Source of the DNA: Agromyces sp. 3263
GTDB lineage: Bacteria > Actinomycetota > Actinomycetes > Actinomycetales > Microbacteriaceae
Length of the DNA stretch: 64,000 nucleotides
Direction: 5' to 3'
Assembly: GCF_031456545.1 (NCBI RefSeq)
Contig: NZ_JAVDUV010000002.1
Span: forward strand, 1 to 64,000
Position numbers and translations under genes: made by a program. Under the pieces are notes generated by a model. It did not search any database, was not told the origin of the DNA, and saw only the letters and a program-made list of their open reading frames with translations. This document shows positions 45,868-54,868 of this stretch, piece by piece (position 1 is the stretch's first letter; each line of letters begins with the position of its first letter).

Positions 45868-46671
45868 ATGGCTCATATCGAGGCCCCGGACACCTGGGAA
45901 CAGGGTCCGGCCTACGAACGGTACGTCGGGCGATGGAGCCGCCAGGTCGCGCCCGAGTTCCTCGATTGGCTGCGGATGCCCGCCGGCCTGCGCTGGCTCG
46001 ACGTCGGATGCGGCACCGGGGCGCTGTCCGCCGCCGTGCTCGCGACGCAGGAGCCCGGTTCGGTCGACGGCGTCGAACCGTCGAAGGGGTTCCTCGAGGC
46101 CGCCGTCGGCCACCTCGGCAACCGGGTGACCTTCCATCGGGCGGATGCCGCGGCCCTGCCGCTCGACGACGCCTCGGTGGACGTCGTGGTGTCGGGGCTC
46201 GTGCTCAACTTCCTCCCCGACCTCGACGCCGCCCTTGCGGAGATGTCGCGGGTCGCCGTCCCCGGAGGGATCGTCGCCGGATACGTCTGGGACTACGCCG
46301 ACCGGATGCAGCTCATGCGCTGGTTCTGGCGCGCCGCAGTCGAATTGGACCCGAGGGCCGCGGCGCTCGATGAGGGCGCGCGCTTCGAGACGCTGACGCC
46401 GGAGGGACTCAGCTGGCGGTTCGCGAGCGCCGGACTCGTCGACGTGGAGTCGGGCGCCGTCGAGGTCCCCACGCCATTCGCCGACTTCGACGACTACTGG
46501 ACGCCGTTCCTCGGCGGCCAGGGCGTCGCGCCCGCCTACGCCATGTCGATCGACGAGCCGGCGCGGGAACGCCTGCGTGAACGGCTGCGGGAGCTCGTGC
46601 CGACGGAGCCCGACGGGTCCATCCGCCTCGTGGCGCGGGCGTGGACCGTGCGCGGGGTCGTGCCCGGCTGA
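45868..46671 (+). CDS. SAM-dependent methyltransferase
   Basis: A 267-residue class I methyltransferase of the UbiE/Methyltransf_11 type. Motif I is RWLDVGCGTGALSAAVLA, then VDGVEPSKGFLEAA, FHRADAAALPLDDASVDVVV and the LNFLPDLDAALAEMSRV helix. The start ATG 45868 has a leaderless box; the frame extends upstream to 44884 only as a shadow. Substrate unknown. Confidence 0.9.
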   Translation: MAHIEAPDTWEQGPAYERYVGRWSRQVAPEFLDWLRMPAGLRWLDVGCGTGALSAAVLATQEPGSVDGVEPSKGFLEAAVGHLGNRVTFHRADAAALPLDDASVDVVVSGLVLNFLPDLDAALAEMSRVAVPGGIVAGYVWDYADRMQLMRWFWRAAVELDPRAAALDEGARFETLTPEGLSWRFASAGLVDVESGAVEVPTPFADFDDYWTPFLGGQGVAPAYAMSIDEPARERLRERLRELVPTEPDGSIRLVARAWTVRGVVPG

Positions 46672-46675
46672 CGCG

Positions 46676-46710
46676 GACGGCCCCGGCGGACTCTGTCCGC
46701 CGGGGCCGTC
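46676..46710. terminator. Bidirectional terminator, 15-bp stem
   Basis: GACGGCCCCGGCGGA (46676-46690) and its perfect complement (46696-46710) around CTCTG separate the convergent methyltransferase and msrA genes. Confidence 0.88.
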
Positions 46711-46729
46711 GTGTCAGCGACCGGTGCGC

Positions 46730-47275
46730 CTAGGCCACGGGCTCGGCGCTGCGCTTCGGCAGCTTCCAGTCGGGGCGCACGTAGTGGCAGGTGTAGCCCC
46801 ACGGCATGCGCTCCAGGTAGTCCTGGTGCTCCGGCTCGGCCTCCCAGAAGGGACCGGCCGGCTCGATCGTCGTGACCACGTCGCCCGGCCAGATCCCCGA
46901 CGCCTCGACGTCGGCGATCGTGTCGCGGGCCACCGCCTCCTGCTCGGGCGACTGGGGGAAGATCGCCGAACGGTAGCTCGTGCCGATGTCGTTGCCCTGC
47001 CGGTTGAGGGTGGTCGGGTCGTGCACCTGGAAGAAGAACTCGAGCAGGTCGCGGTACGACACCTTGGCGGGGTCGTAGACGATCTCGAGCGCCTCGGCGT
47101 GGCCGGGGTGGTTGCGGTAGGTGGCGTTCGCGTTCTCGCCGCCGGTGTATCCGACGCGGGTGTCGATCACGCCCGGGCGCTTGCGGAGCAGGTCCTCCAT
47201 GCCCCAGAAGCAGCCGCCGGCGAGGACGGCGGTCTCGGTTCCGGGAATGCGGGTGACGTCGCCTGGGGCCGTCAT
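46730..47275 (-). CDS. msrA: Peptide methionine (S)-S-oxide reductase MsrA
   Basis: A 181-residue enzyme repairing the S-epimer of methionine sulfoxide. Active-site GGCFWGME near residue 20, [20 protein letters not shown] and [17 protein letters not shown] are all present, and the C-terminal region has [19 protein letters not shown] 47275 overlaps the msrB stop as ATGA. The resolving Cys arrangement is of the short actinobacterial kind. Confidence 0.95.
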   Translation of the reverse strand: MTAPGDVTRIPGTETAVLAGGCFWGMEDLLRKRPGVIDTRVGYTGGENANATYRNHPGHAEALEIVYDPAKVSYRDLLEFFFQVHDPTTLNRQGNDIGTSYRSAIFPQSPEQEAVARDTIADVEASGIWPGDVVTTIEPAGPFWEAEPEHQDYLERMPWGYTCHYVRPDWKLPKRSAEPVA

Positions 47276-47772
47276 GATGCGTCCTCCTTCTCGGACGCCG
47301 CGCTCGCGGCATCCGTGGTCGTGCTGGTGGTGGGGAACAGGGAGCGGTACCGGCCGTAGCCCTCCGTCTCGAGCTCCGACGCCGGCACGAAGCGCAGCGC
47401 GGCGGAGTTCATGCAGTATCGCAGCCCTCCGGCCTCGGCGGGGCCGTCGTCGAAGACGTGGCCGAGGTGGCTGTCCGCGGCCGAAGAGCGCACCTCCGTG
47501 CGCTTCATCCAGAGCGACCCGTCGACCCGCTCGGTGACCGCGTCGGGCTCGATCGGCCGGGTGAAGCTCGGCCAGCCCGAGCGGCTGTCGTACTTGTCGG
47601 TCGACGCGAACAACGGCTGGCCCGAGACCACGTCGACGTAGATGCCCGGCTCGTGGTGGTTCCAGTACTCGTTGCGGAAGGCGGGTTCGGTGCCCTCCTC
47701 CTGGGTGACCTTGTACTGCTGCGGGGTGAGGCGGGCGACCGCCCCGGGAGTCCTGCGGTAGTCCTCTGACAC
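47272..47772 (-). CDS. msrB: Peptide methionine (R)-S-oxide reductase MsrB
   Basis: A 166-residue enzyme for the R-epimer. It shows [35 protein letters not shown] with the catalytic Cys (RYCMNS) and a final disordered tail of about 25 residues. The two CxxC zinc pairs of many MsrB proteins are absent ([10 protein letters not shown] in place of the first), so this is the zinc-free form. GTG 47772 has GGAGGA 5-6 bases upstream. Confidence 0.94.
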   Translation of the reverse strand: MSEDYRRTPGAVARLTPQQYKVTQEEGTEPAFRNEYWNHHEPGIYVDVVSGQPLFASTDKYDSRSGWPSFTRPIEPDAVTERVDGSLWMKRTEVRSSAADSHLGHVFDDGPAEAGGLRYCMNSAALRFVPASELETEGYGRYRSLFPTTSTTTDAASAASEKEDAS

Positions 47773-47935
47773 TTCGTTCCTCCTTCGGGGGCGTCGCTGG
47801 CTGCGGCGCCTCGACGGGGGACACCCTGCGGTGTCGCACGTCACCATGTAGAACCGGCTGCGGCGCCGCCCTGTTCCGCATCCCACGCCTCCCCGCTGTG
47901 ACTTCGCTGTGAGCGCGGATGCGGGAGCGCCGACG

Positions 47936-47941
47936 TACGAT
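47936..47941 (+). promoter_or_regulatory. -10 box TACGAT
   Basis: TACGAT would start RNA near 47949, giving a leader of about 30 bases that contains the AAGGAG site of the next gene. The rest of 47773-47935 holds the upstream region of msrB and nothing else I can name. Confidence 0.45.
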
Positions 47942-47979
47942 TGGAGCACGCCGGCCGGGGCGCTCTGGAAGGAGCAGCA

Positions 47980-48243
47980 CTGGCCACCACCTGGCATCCG
48001 ATCCTCGCCGCGACCGAACCCGAACCGGGCCGCTGGCGGCTCGTCGACAGCACCGGACGCGAGTACGGCACCGTCACGATCCTGCGCGTCGACGGCGCGG
48101 TGCGCTACCGCGCGGAGTTCGGCGGCCGCCTGCTCGGCTGGGGCACGACGCTGCGCGGCGCCTGCGAGCGCGTGCACCAGGAGTTCGTGCGGTCCCACGG
48201 GCCCGGGGAATGGCCCGGCTATCCCGACTTCCGCGCCCGGTGA
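47980..48243 (+). CDS. Small protein of unknown function with probable CTG start
   Basis: An 87-residue protein with a beta-rich pattern: [40 protein letters not shown] and a Trp/Pro end. The coding frame is open from TTG 47941, but that codon lies inside the -10 box. A perfect AAGGAG (47969-47974) points to CTG 47980, five bases on, as the start. If so, it is a rare initiator. No family recognised. Confidence 0.65.
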   Translation: MATTWHPILAATEPEPGRWRLVDSTGREYGTVTILRVDGAVRYRAEFGGRLLGWGTTLRGACERVHQEFVRSHGPGEWPGYPDFRAR

Positions 48244-48327
48244 CCGCGACGCGGTGATCGGATGCCGCGTCGCGCCGCCGCGCGCTCATGCGCCAGACTG
48301 GCGGGCAGGCGTGTGGGGAGGAGCCTC

Positions 48328-50040
48328 GTGGAACTCTTGATCGTGGCCGTGCTCGGCCTGCTCGGCATCGCCGCGGCCACCGCCATCGGCCCGAAGCTCG
48401 GGTTCTCCGCACCGCTCCTGCTCGTCGTCGTGGGCATCCTCGTGAGCTTCCTGCCGTTCGTGCCCGACATCGAGGTCGACCCCGAGTGGATCATCGCCGG
48501 CGTCCTTCCCCCGTTGCTGTACTCGGCCTCGGTGTCGATGCCGTCCATGGAGTTCCGGCGGGAGTTCGGTGCGATCAGCGGCCTCTCGGTCGCGCTCGTG
48601 GTCGTGAGCTCGGTCGCGCTCGGGCTCCTCTTCTGGTGGCTGGTGCCGGGCGTGACGCTTGCCGCGGGCATCGCGCTCGGGGCGATCGTCAGCCCCACCG
48701 ACGCGGTCGCGACCTCGATCGTGAAGCGCGTCGGCGTCACGCCGCGCGTCGTCACCGTGCTCGAGGGCGAGAGCCTGCTGAACGATGCGACCGCCCTGGT
48801 GCTGCTGCGCTCGGCCATCGCCGCGACTGCGGCCACCGTGACCTTCTGGGAGGTCGTCGGCGACTTCGTGTTCGCCGTCGCGGTCGCCGTCGTGATCGGC
48901 TGGCTGGTCGGGCGGGCCAACCTGTGGGTCCGGTCGCGGGTGACGGATGCCACGGTGAACACGGTCATCTCGTTCACCGTGCCGTTCCTCGCCTCGGTGC
49001 CGAGCGAGGCGCTCGGGGCATCCGGTCTCGTCGCCGCGGTCGTGGCGGGGCTCGTCACCGGGCGTGGGGCGATCCGCAGCCTCTCGCCCCAGCACCGGAT
49101 GTCCGACGTGCAGAACTGGCGCACGATCGAGCTCATCCTCGAGGGCACGGTGTTTCTCGTGATGGGCCTCGAGCTCTCGACGATCCTCAGCGACCTCACC
49201 GACGAGACGCGGGGCGTGGAGCTCGGCGCTCGGGTGGCGGCGATCACGCTCGTGGCGGTGATCCTGGTGCGGGCGTCGTTCGTGCTGCCCATGCTCGGCC
49301 TCCAGCGACGCAGTTCGCGCCGCGGCGCGAGCATCAAGCCGCACCTCACGGCGTTCCAGGAGCGCCTCGACACGGTCGAGCCGGGCGAAGTGGTCGCGCC
49401 CGAGCCCCAGGGCGGCTCGGGTCGTCGCCGGGCCGGCCGGGTGCTGTCCGCCGCCTCCCTCCAGCGGTTCCAGACCCGTATCCGTCGCAAGGTGGCCGAC
49501 ATCGACTACTTCATGGCCGTGCCACTGGGCTGGCGCGAGGGAACGGTGATCGTCTGGGCGGGAATGCGCGGCGCCGTCACGCTGGCCGCCGCGCAGACGC
49601 TGCCGCAGGGCACACCCGACCGGTCGCTCGTGATCTTCATCGCATTCCTCGTTGCAGCGGGTTCGCTGCTCATCCAGGGCGGCACGCTGCCGTGGCTCGT
49701 CCGCCTCGTGAAGCCGGCCGGAGTCGACATCGAGGCTGCCCGCACCGAACGGGCGCAGCTGGAGGAGATGCTGCGGGGCGTGGCCGATGACCTGGTGCGC
49801 GAGCATCGCGAGGCGCGGGCGGCCACCGGGGAACGCCAGCACGGCGACCGGGATCCCGCCGCTGATCGGGAACTCTTCCGCACCCTGCGGCTCGAGATCA
49901 TCGAGGCGCAGCGGGAGGCGCTGCTCGCCGCGCGCGACGACGGCACGTTCAGCGCGTCGGTGCTGACGGGGGCGCTCGAGACGCTGGACGCCGACCAGAT
50001 CAGCATGGACCTGCGCGGGGAGCATCGCGACGTGGCGTGA
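48328..50040 (+). CDS. CPA1-family Na+/H+ antiporter, copy 1
   Basis: A 570-residue NhaP-type antiporter with about 12 helices. Key segments are ALGAIVSPTDAVATSIVK and EGESLLNDATALVLL (the conserved D and N-D residues of the transport site) and WAGMRGAVTLAAAQTLP. A cytoplasmic tail of about 130 residues, helical and charged, follows. GTG 48328 has GGGGAGGAG 6 bases upstream. It probably exports Na+ or K+ in exchange for H+. Confidence 0.93.
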   Translation: MELLIVAVLGLLGIAAATAIGPKLGFSAPLLLVVVGILVSFLPFVPDIEVDPEWIIAGVLPPLLYSASVSMPSMEFRREFGAISGLSVALVVVSSVALGLLFWWLVPGVTLAAGIALGAIVSPTDAVATSIVKRVGVTPRVVTVLEGESLLNDATALVLLRSAIAATAATVTFWEVVGDFVFAVAVAVVIGWLVGRANLWVRSRVTDATVNTVISFTVPFLASVPSEALGASGLVAAVVAGLVTGRGAIRSLSPQHRMSDVQNWRTIELILEGTVFLVMGLELSTILSDLTDETRGVELGARVAAITLVAVILVRASFVLPMLGLQRRSSRRGASIKPHLTAFQERLDTVEPGEVVAPEPQGGSGRRRAGRVLSAASLQRFQTRIRRKVADIDYFMAVPLGWREGTVIVWAGMRGAVTLAAAQTLPQGTPDRSLVIFIAFLVAAGSLLIQGGTLPWLVRLVKPAGVDIEAARTERAQLEEMLRGVADDLVREHREARAATGERQHGDRDPAADRELFRTLRLEIIEAQREALLAARDDGTFSASVLTGALETLDADQISMDLRGEHRDVA

Positions 50041-50075
50041 TCGCGCGGCATCCGGGGCGGCCGTGACCGAACCGT

Positions 50076-50081
50076 GATAAT
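50076..50081 (+). promoter_or_regulatory. Possible -10 box GATAAT of the transglycosylase gene
   Basis: GTGATAAT at 50074-50081 resembles an extended -10. It would leave a leader of about 155 bases before ATG 50245. I looked for a riboswitch-like structure in this leader (50090-50240) and could not assign one. Confidence 0.35.
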
Positions 50082-50244
50082 CGAGCGATCGTCAATACCT
50101 TGGATGACATTCACAGGAACATGTGCGGAGACGTACAGAAGAGGTCGTCAGACTGGCCACTTCGCCCGGGCGCCCCCGCGTCTGTGGAACGTCGAGCAAG
50201 GAATCACGTGGCCTCGAGCCTCGGGACTCCGCCCCGTGAAAGTC

Positions 50245-51171
50245 ATGCAGAACCAGCCTTCCTCCACTTCAGAGCACTCCACCACCGCACCCGAGTCCGA
50301 GTCGGCCACCCGCCGCGATCGACGCCGGCCCGCCGGCTGGCGACGCGGACCACTCCTCGCCGCGGGCGCCGTCGCCGCGATCGGCGCCATGGTCGGCACC
50401 GGCTTCGCCGTGCAGGGCGCGGTCGCCGCGCAGAACGACCGCATCGCCGAGACCCGGGCGCTGACCGACGCCGCGAACCCCGACGTCAAGCAGCTCGACT
50501 CCCACGGCGGCATCCTCGAAGCCCGCGCGGTCAAGCAGGCCGAGGACACCCTCGCCGGCGCGAGCGACACCATCGCCGCCGCCCAGGGCAAGGCCGACGC
50601 CACGGCCCTCGCCGCGTCCGTGGCTGCCCTCGACGACTACCGGCTCCTCGCCCCCGAGCGGGTCTTCGCGCTCGTCGACTCCACGAAGGTGCACACCGAG
50701 ACGGTGCGCGGCGCCGTCGCCGAGGCCGACCGGGTCGCCGCCGAGCAGGCCGCCGCTGCCGCGGCCGCCGCTGCCGCGGCGAAAGCCGCAGCCGAGGCCG
50801 CTGCCGCCGAGGCGGCCGAGTCGTCGTCGTCGTCCTCGTCGCCCTCGTCGCGACCCGGTGCGCCCTCGAACCCGAGCGCCGCCCAGGCCATCGCCCGTGA
50901 CATGCTCCTCGCCCGCGGCTGGGGCGACGACCAGTTCGGCTGCCTCGTCGAGCTGTGGAACCACGAGTCGGGCTGGAACGTGTACGCGTCCAACCCGAGC
51001 GGCGCCTACGGCATCCCGCAGGCCCTGCCGGGCAGCAAGATGTCGACGGCCGGTCCCGACTGGCAGTCCAACCCCGCCACGCAGATCTCGTGGGGCCTCG
51101 GCTACATCACCGGGCGCTACGGCACCCCGTGCGGCGCCTGGGACTCCTTCAACTCGCAGGGCTGGTACTGA
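50245..51171 (+). CDS. Secreted lytic transglycosylase-like protein with Ala-rich coiled coil
   Basis: A 308-residue exported protein. An Arg-rich N-terminus and one membrane helix (LLAAGAVAAIGAMVGTGFAV) are followed by a helical region, an extremely Ala-rich coiled coil (about 170-200), a poly-Ser linker and a C-terminal SLT-like domain: VELWNHESGWNVYASNPSGA, YGIPQALPGSKM and WGLGYITGRYGTPCGAWDSF. The catalytic Glu is in NHESGW. It should cleave peptidoglycan. ATG 50245 is chosen; GTG 50236 is close by. Confidence 0.9.
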   Translation: MQNQPSSTSEHSTTAPESESATRRDRRRPAGWRRGPLLAAGAVAAIGAMVGTGFAVQGAVAAQNDRIAETRALTDAANPDVKQLDSHGGILEARAVKQAEDTLAGASDTIAAAQGKADATALAASVAALDDYRLLAPERVFALVDSTKVHTETVRGAVAEADRVAAEQAAAAAAAAAAAKAAAEAAAAEAAESSSSSSSPSSRPGAPSNPSAAQAIARDMLLARGWGDDQFGCLVELWNHESGWNVYASNPSGAYGIPQALPGSKMSTAGPDWQSNPATQISWGLGYITGRYGTPCGAWDSFNSQGWY

Positions 51172-51200
51172 TCCGGCTCCAGCCACACGCCTTGTCGCTC

Positions 51201-51236
51201 CGAACGCCCCCGACGGTCCGCCGTCGGGGGCGTTCG
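51201..51236. terminator. Bidirectional terminator, 16-bp stem
   Basis: CGAACGCCCCCGACGG (51201-51216) and its perfect complement (51221-51236) around TCCG, between convergent genes. Strongest hairpin in the window. Confidence 0.92.
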
Positions 51237-51240
51237 CCGT

Positions 51241-52827
51241 TCAGTCCTCCTCGATCGGCGCCGACAGGCGCAGTTCCTCCAGGTCGATGCGCGCCTGGAG
51301 GCGTCGCAGGATGACGTCGTCGATGCGCCGGTCGTGCCGGAGCGCCAGGAGCGCGGCGCGCTTGGCCGGCAGGATCGCCAGGTGCAGTGCGTCCTCCTCG
51401 TCGCGCGTGCTCGCGTCGCGGGCCGCGGCCTCCGGCCGGCCGTCCTCCCGGTGGATGAGCTGCAGCCGGTCTTCGTAGGACGTGCGCAGCCCGTCCACGA
51501 TCGGGCCGCTCGTGCCGAGCTCGCCGGCCGCGCGAGGCAGCGCCTCCAGCGCGGCCCGGAGCATCGCCTGCTCGCCGAGAAGCTCCTCATCGAACTCGCG
51601 CGGGTCGCGAGTGAGCCCCGACCATCGCACGACGGCCGGGAGGGTCAGCCCCTGCACGACGAGGGTGAAGAGGATCACGACGAACGTCACCGCGATCACG
51701 AGGTCGCGGCCTGGCAGCGGGGCGCCGTCCGAGGTCTGCTGCGGGAGCGCCAGCGCGGCGGCGAGCGACACGGCGCCGCGGAATCCCGCCCAGCTGATCG
51801 GGAACCGCTGCCGAAAGCCGACCCGGCGGGTGCGCTGCACCGGCCGCCGGTCGATGAGGCGGATCACGTACGGCGTGGTCACCCCCCAGAGCAGTCGCAC
51901 GGCCATGACGCCGACGGCGCAGGCCAGCCCGAAGAGCAGGGCGCTCGGCCAGTCGGCGCCCAGCCCGTCGAGCACGGGCTTCAGCTCGAGCCCGATGAGC
52001 ACGAACAGGGCGCCGTTCAGCACGTAGCTCGCCAGCTGCCAGAAGCCGAACGTCTGCGCACGCGTCGCTGCCGTGATGATGCGCGGACCGACCTGGCTGA
52101 TGACGAGGCCGCAGACGACCACGGCGACGACGCCCGATGCCCCGACCAGCTCTGCCGGCAGGTAGGCCACGAACGGGGTGAGCACGCTGAGGGTGCCGCC
52201 GAGCAGCCGGTCCCCGCGGAAGAGCTTCCGCACCTGGTACGCGGCGTACCCGACGGCGAGCCCGATCCCGATGCCGACGGCGTACGCGTAGAGGAACTGC
52301 ACCGACAGGCTCCCTGCCGTGATCGAGGCGCCGGCCGTCGCCGCCCCCACCGCGACCGAGTAGAGCACCAGGGCGGTTCCGTCGTTCAGCAGGCTCTCGG
52401 CGCGAAGGATCGTGCCCTGCCGGCGCGGGAGGCGTCGCACGACCGCGGCCACCGCCGTGGCATCCGTCGGCGACAGGATGGCGCCCAGCGCGAGGGCCAT
52501 GGGCCACGGCAGGCCGAACGACGAGGCGAGCCACGCGATCGCGAATGCCGTGATGAACACGAGTCCGACGGCCAGCAGCACGATGACGCGGAGGTTGTCG
52601 CGGATCTCGCGGAGCGAGGTGTTGAGCGACTCCCAATAGAGCAGCGCGGGGAGGAACAGCAGCAGCACGAGCTCGGGCGGCAGTTCCACGTGGATGCCGG
52701 GCACGAAGCTCAGGGCGGCGCCGGCCAGGAGCAGGATGAGGGGTGCCGGCACGGGCACTCGCTGCGCGAGCATCCCGCCGCCGAGGATGGTGGCGCCGAG
52801 CACCACCACGAGGATCAGGCCTTCCAT
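51241..52827 (-). CDS. CPA1-family Na+/H+ antiporter, copy 2
   Basis: A 528-residue antiporter of the same family as copy 1 but distinct in sequence: ALALGAILSPTDATAVAAVV, RAESLLNDGTALVLYSVAV and ISWAGFRGAVSLAAALALP. A charged helical tail of about 115 residues follows. ATG 52827 has GGAGGAG 5-6 bases upstream on the minus strand; an upstream start at 52857 would be unsupported. Its tail ends 5 bp from the terminator. Confidence 0.93.
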   Translation of the reverse strand: MEGLILVVVLGATILGGGMLAQRVPVPAPLILLLAGAALSFVPGIHVELPPELVLLLFLPALLYWESLNTSLREIRDNLRVIVLLAVGLVFITAFAIAWLASSFGLPWPMALALGAILSPTDATAVAAVVRRLPRRQGTILRAESLLNDGTALVLYSVAVGAATAGASITAGSLSVQFLYAYAVGIGIGLAVGYAAYQVRKLFRGDRLLGGTLSVLTPFVAYLPAELVGASGVVAVVVCGLVISQVGPRIITAATRAQTFGFWQLASYVLNGALFVLIGLELKPVLDGLGADWPSALLFGLACAVGVMAVRLLWGVTTPYVIRLIDRRPVQRTRRVGFRQRFPISWAGFRGAVSLAAALALPQQTSDGAPLPGRDLVIAVTFVVILFTLVVQGLTLPAVVRWSGLTRDPREFDEELLGEQAMLRAALEALPRAAGELGTSGPIVDGLRTSYEDRLQLIHREDGRPEAAARDASTRDEEDALHLAILPAKRAALLALRHDRRIDDVILRRLQARIDLEELRLSAPIEED

Positions 52828-52918
52828 GTGCGCTCCTCCATCGGGTGTGACGTCCAATGTAGGGGAGCGGGCGGAGGCGGTCGCGTGTCAAGCGTCTGCA
52901 CGCGGCATCCGCCCTCGA

Positions 52919-52924
52919 TAGCCT
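52919..52924 (+). promoter_or_regulatory. Leaderless -10 box TAGCCT
   Basis: TAGCCT-N6-ATG (52931), no ribosome binding site. Confidence 0.6.
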
Positions 52925-52930
52925 GACGGC

Positions 52931-53992
52931 ATGGCCGATGAGCAGACGAAGACCGCCGGAGGAGGGCCGTTCGCGGGGCTCATCGCGTGGAGCAAGCGGG
53001 TCACGGCCCTGGCGCTCGCGACGCGGGCCGTGCGGGCGTGGTTCATCTACCTCGAGCACCACGGTCCGATGCTCGCCGACAGCATCACCTACCGCACCCT
53101 CTTCTCGGTGTTCGCCGGCGTCTTCCTCGGGTTCGCCATCGGCGGCGTCTGGCTCTCGGGGCAACCGGAGGCGATGCGGGCCATCGTGACGACCATCGAC
53201 GCCGCCATCCCCGGTCTCATCGGCGAGGACGCGCTCATCGACCCGGCCGACCTCATCCAGCCGCTCACCCTGAGCATCACCGGCATCCTCGCGCTGGTCG
53301 GCCTCATCGGTGCGGCCATGGGTGCGGTCGGCTCACTCCGCATCGCGTTCCGGACGCTGGCGGATCAGCCCGACGACCAGACCTTCTTCGTCTGGGTGCT
53401 GGGCCGCGACCTGCTGCTCGCCATCGGGTTCGGCGCCGCACTCACCGCGGCCGCCTTCGTCACGTTCTTCAGCACCAGCGCGGTCGACACCATCCTGGGA
53501 TGGTTCGGCGCCTCGCAGACGGACGCGACCTCGGAGGTCGTCACCCGGGTCGTCTCCACCGCGGTCATCTTCGCCATCGACACGGTGGTGATCGCGGCGA
53601 TGTTCCGGATCCTGTCGGGCGTCAGGCCGAGCGCCCGGTCGCTGTGGGCCGGTGCGCTCCTCGGCGGCGTCGGCCTCACCGTGCTGCAGGTGCTCTCGAG
53701 CCTCTTCGTCGCGGGCGCGACCAGCAATCCGCTGCTCGCCTCGTTCGGTTCGCTCATCGCACTGCTGCTCTGGTTCAACCTCTCGAGCCAGGTGATCCTC
53801 ATCGTCGGGTCGTTCATCGTCGCGGCCGTCGACGAGGAGCACGACCGCGTCCGCGCCCGCTACGGCGCGTCGACGCTCGCACTGCGGCGGCTCCAGCGGG
53901 CCGAACGGCGGGCGACCGATGCCGCGACGGAACTGGCGTCGGCCCGCGCCGCGGTCGATCGCGAGCGGGCCGACGCCGCGCGAGGCGACTAG
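52931..53992 (+). CDS. YihY/BrkB family membrane protein
   Basis: A 353-residue integral membrane protein with six to seven helices. The family start is visible in RAWFIYLEHHGPMLADSITY, later VLQVLSSLFVAGATSNPLLA and LIALLLWFNLSSQVILIVGS. A charged helical tail (about 45 residues) ends it. Once called RNase BN, the family is now treated as membrane proteins of unknown transport function. Confidence 0.92.
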   Translation: MADEQTKTAGGGPFAGLIAWSKRVTALALATRAVRAWFIYLEHHGPMLADSITYRTLFSVFAGVFLGFAIGGVWLSGQPEAMRAIVTTIDAAIPGLIGEDALIDPADLIQPLTLSITGILALVGLIGAAMGAVGSLRIAFRTLADQPDDQTFFVWVLGRDLLLAIGFGAALTAAAFVTFFSTSAVDTILGWFGASQTDATSEVVTRVVSTAVIFAIDTVVIAAMFRILSGVRPSARSLWAGALLGGVGLTVLQVLSSLFVAGATSNPLLASFGSLIALLLWFNLSSQVILIVGSFIVAAVDEEHDRVRARYGASTLALRRLQRAERRATDAATELASARAAVDRERADAARGD

Positions 53993-54003
53993 TCAGCGAA
54001 GTG

Positions 54004-54216
54004 TCAGCGAAGTCCGTCGTCGACGTCATCGACGTCGACGATCTCGACGACCTCGACCTCGTCGACCTCCAGCGTGTCGCCGAGGTCGTCATCGTCGGCG
54101 TCGAGCACTTCCTCGACCTCCTCGTACTCCTCCTTGGGAAGCTCCGCGCTCAGTGGAAGCTCCGAGTCGGTGTACTCGCCCTCGAGCGGCTCTCCGGGTC
54201 GTCGTGCGTCGGACAT
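54004..54216 (-). CDS. Small highly acidic protein
   Basis: A 70-residue protein, strongly acidic (runs such as KEEYEEVEEVLDADDDDLGD and DEVEVVEIVDVDDVDD). It has almost no hydrophobic core and is probably disordered until it binds a partner. ATG 54216 has GGAGGAG 3-4 bases upstream. The periodic E-V/D-V pattern of its end could form a beta strand or bind cations. No family recognised. Confidence 0.72.
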   Translation of the reverse strand: MSDARRPGEPLEGEYTDSELPLSAELPKEEYEEVEEVLDADDDDLGDTLEVDEVEVVEIVDVDDVDDGLR

Positions 54217-54324
54217 GGCTCCTCCGATCGTCAGGGCCGGATCGCGTCCGCGACGGCCTGCGCCCAAGGTACGGCGGCGATGGAGTGTCCGCAGGGGATT
54301 GACGCGGCCCGCCACGAGGGGTAG

Positions 54325-54330
54325 CAGAAT
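54325..54330 (+). promoter_or_regulatory. Leaderless -10 box CAGAAT
   Basis: CAGAAT (within TAGCAGAAT) -N6-ATG (54337), no ribosome binding site; weaker match than the others. Confidence 0.4.
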
Positions 54331-54336
54331 GGCGTC

Positions 54337-54843
54337 ATGCCCACTGTGCTGCAGGCCGTCCGATCCGTGGTGGCGCCGCTCACGAGGACCCGACTGTTCC
54401 GAGCTCTCGGGCCGGTCGTCCTGCCGCCCGTCGAGCGCCTGCTGAGGCGCCTCACCGGCGGGCGGGTCCAGCTCAGCGGACTGCTCGTGCCCTCGCTCGT
54501 GCTGCACACGGTGGGCGCCAAGTCGGGCGAGCCGCGGGACGCGTACCTCATGTACACGCCCGACGGCCGAGGTCGCGCGATCGTGGCCGGCACCACGTTC
54601 GCCCAGGAGCGGCATCCGGCATGGACCCACAACCTGCTCGCCCACCCCGACGCGGCGATCACGGTGCGAGGGCGGCGGATGCCGGTGCGGGCGATGCTCA
54701 TTCCCGAGGGCGAGCGCGACGCCGCGTGGGCCCGCATCGAGTCGCAGTGGCCCGGGTATCGAGGCTATGAGCGCGATTCGGGCCGGGTCGTGCGGCTCTT
54801 CCGCCTGCAGCCACTGGCCGACCCGCATCACGCGTCGATGTGA
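54337..54843 (+). CDS. DDN-family F420-dependent nitroreductase-like protein, second member
   Basis: A 168-residue protein related to that at 16626-17069: LVLHTVGAKSGEPRDAYLMY and RHPAWTHNLLAHPDAAITV. An N-terminal helix of about 45 residues, absent from the first, may sit on the membrane, as in several F420-dependent reductases. Substrate unknown; F420 use is by family. Confidence 0.88.
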   Translation: MPTVLQAVRSVVAPLTRTRLFRALGPVVLPPVERLLRRLTGGRVQLSGLLVPSLVLHTVGAKSGEPRDAYLMYTPDGRGRAIVAGTTFAQERHPAWTHNLLAHPDAAITVRGRRMPVRAMLIPEGERDAAWARIESQWPGYRGYERDSGRVVRLFRLQPLADPHHASM

Positions 54844-54868
54844 GCCGACCCGCGTGCGGGACGTCGGG

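Noticed and set aside
50082..50244. Riboswitch (c-di-AMP type) in the leader of the transglycosylase gene
   Set aside because: Such elements precede wall hydrolase genes in actinobacteria, but I could not match the conserved core in this leader.
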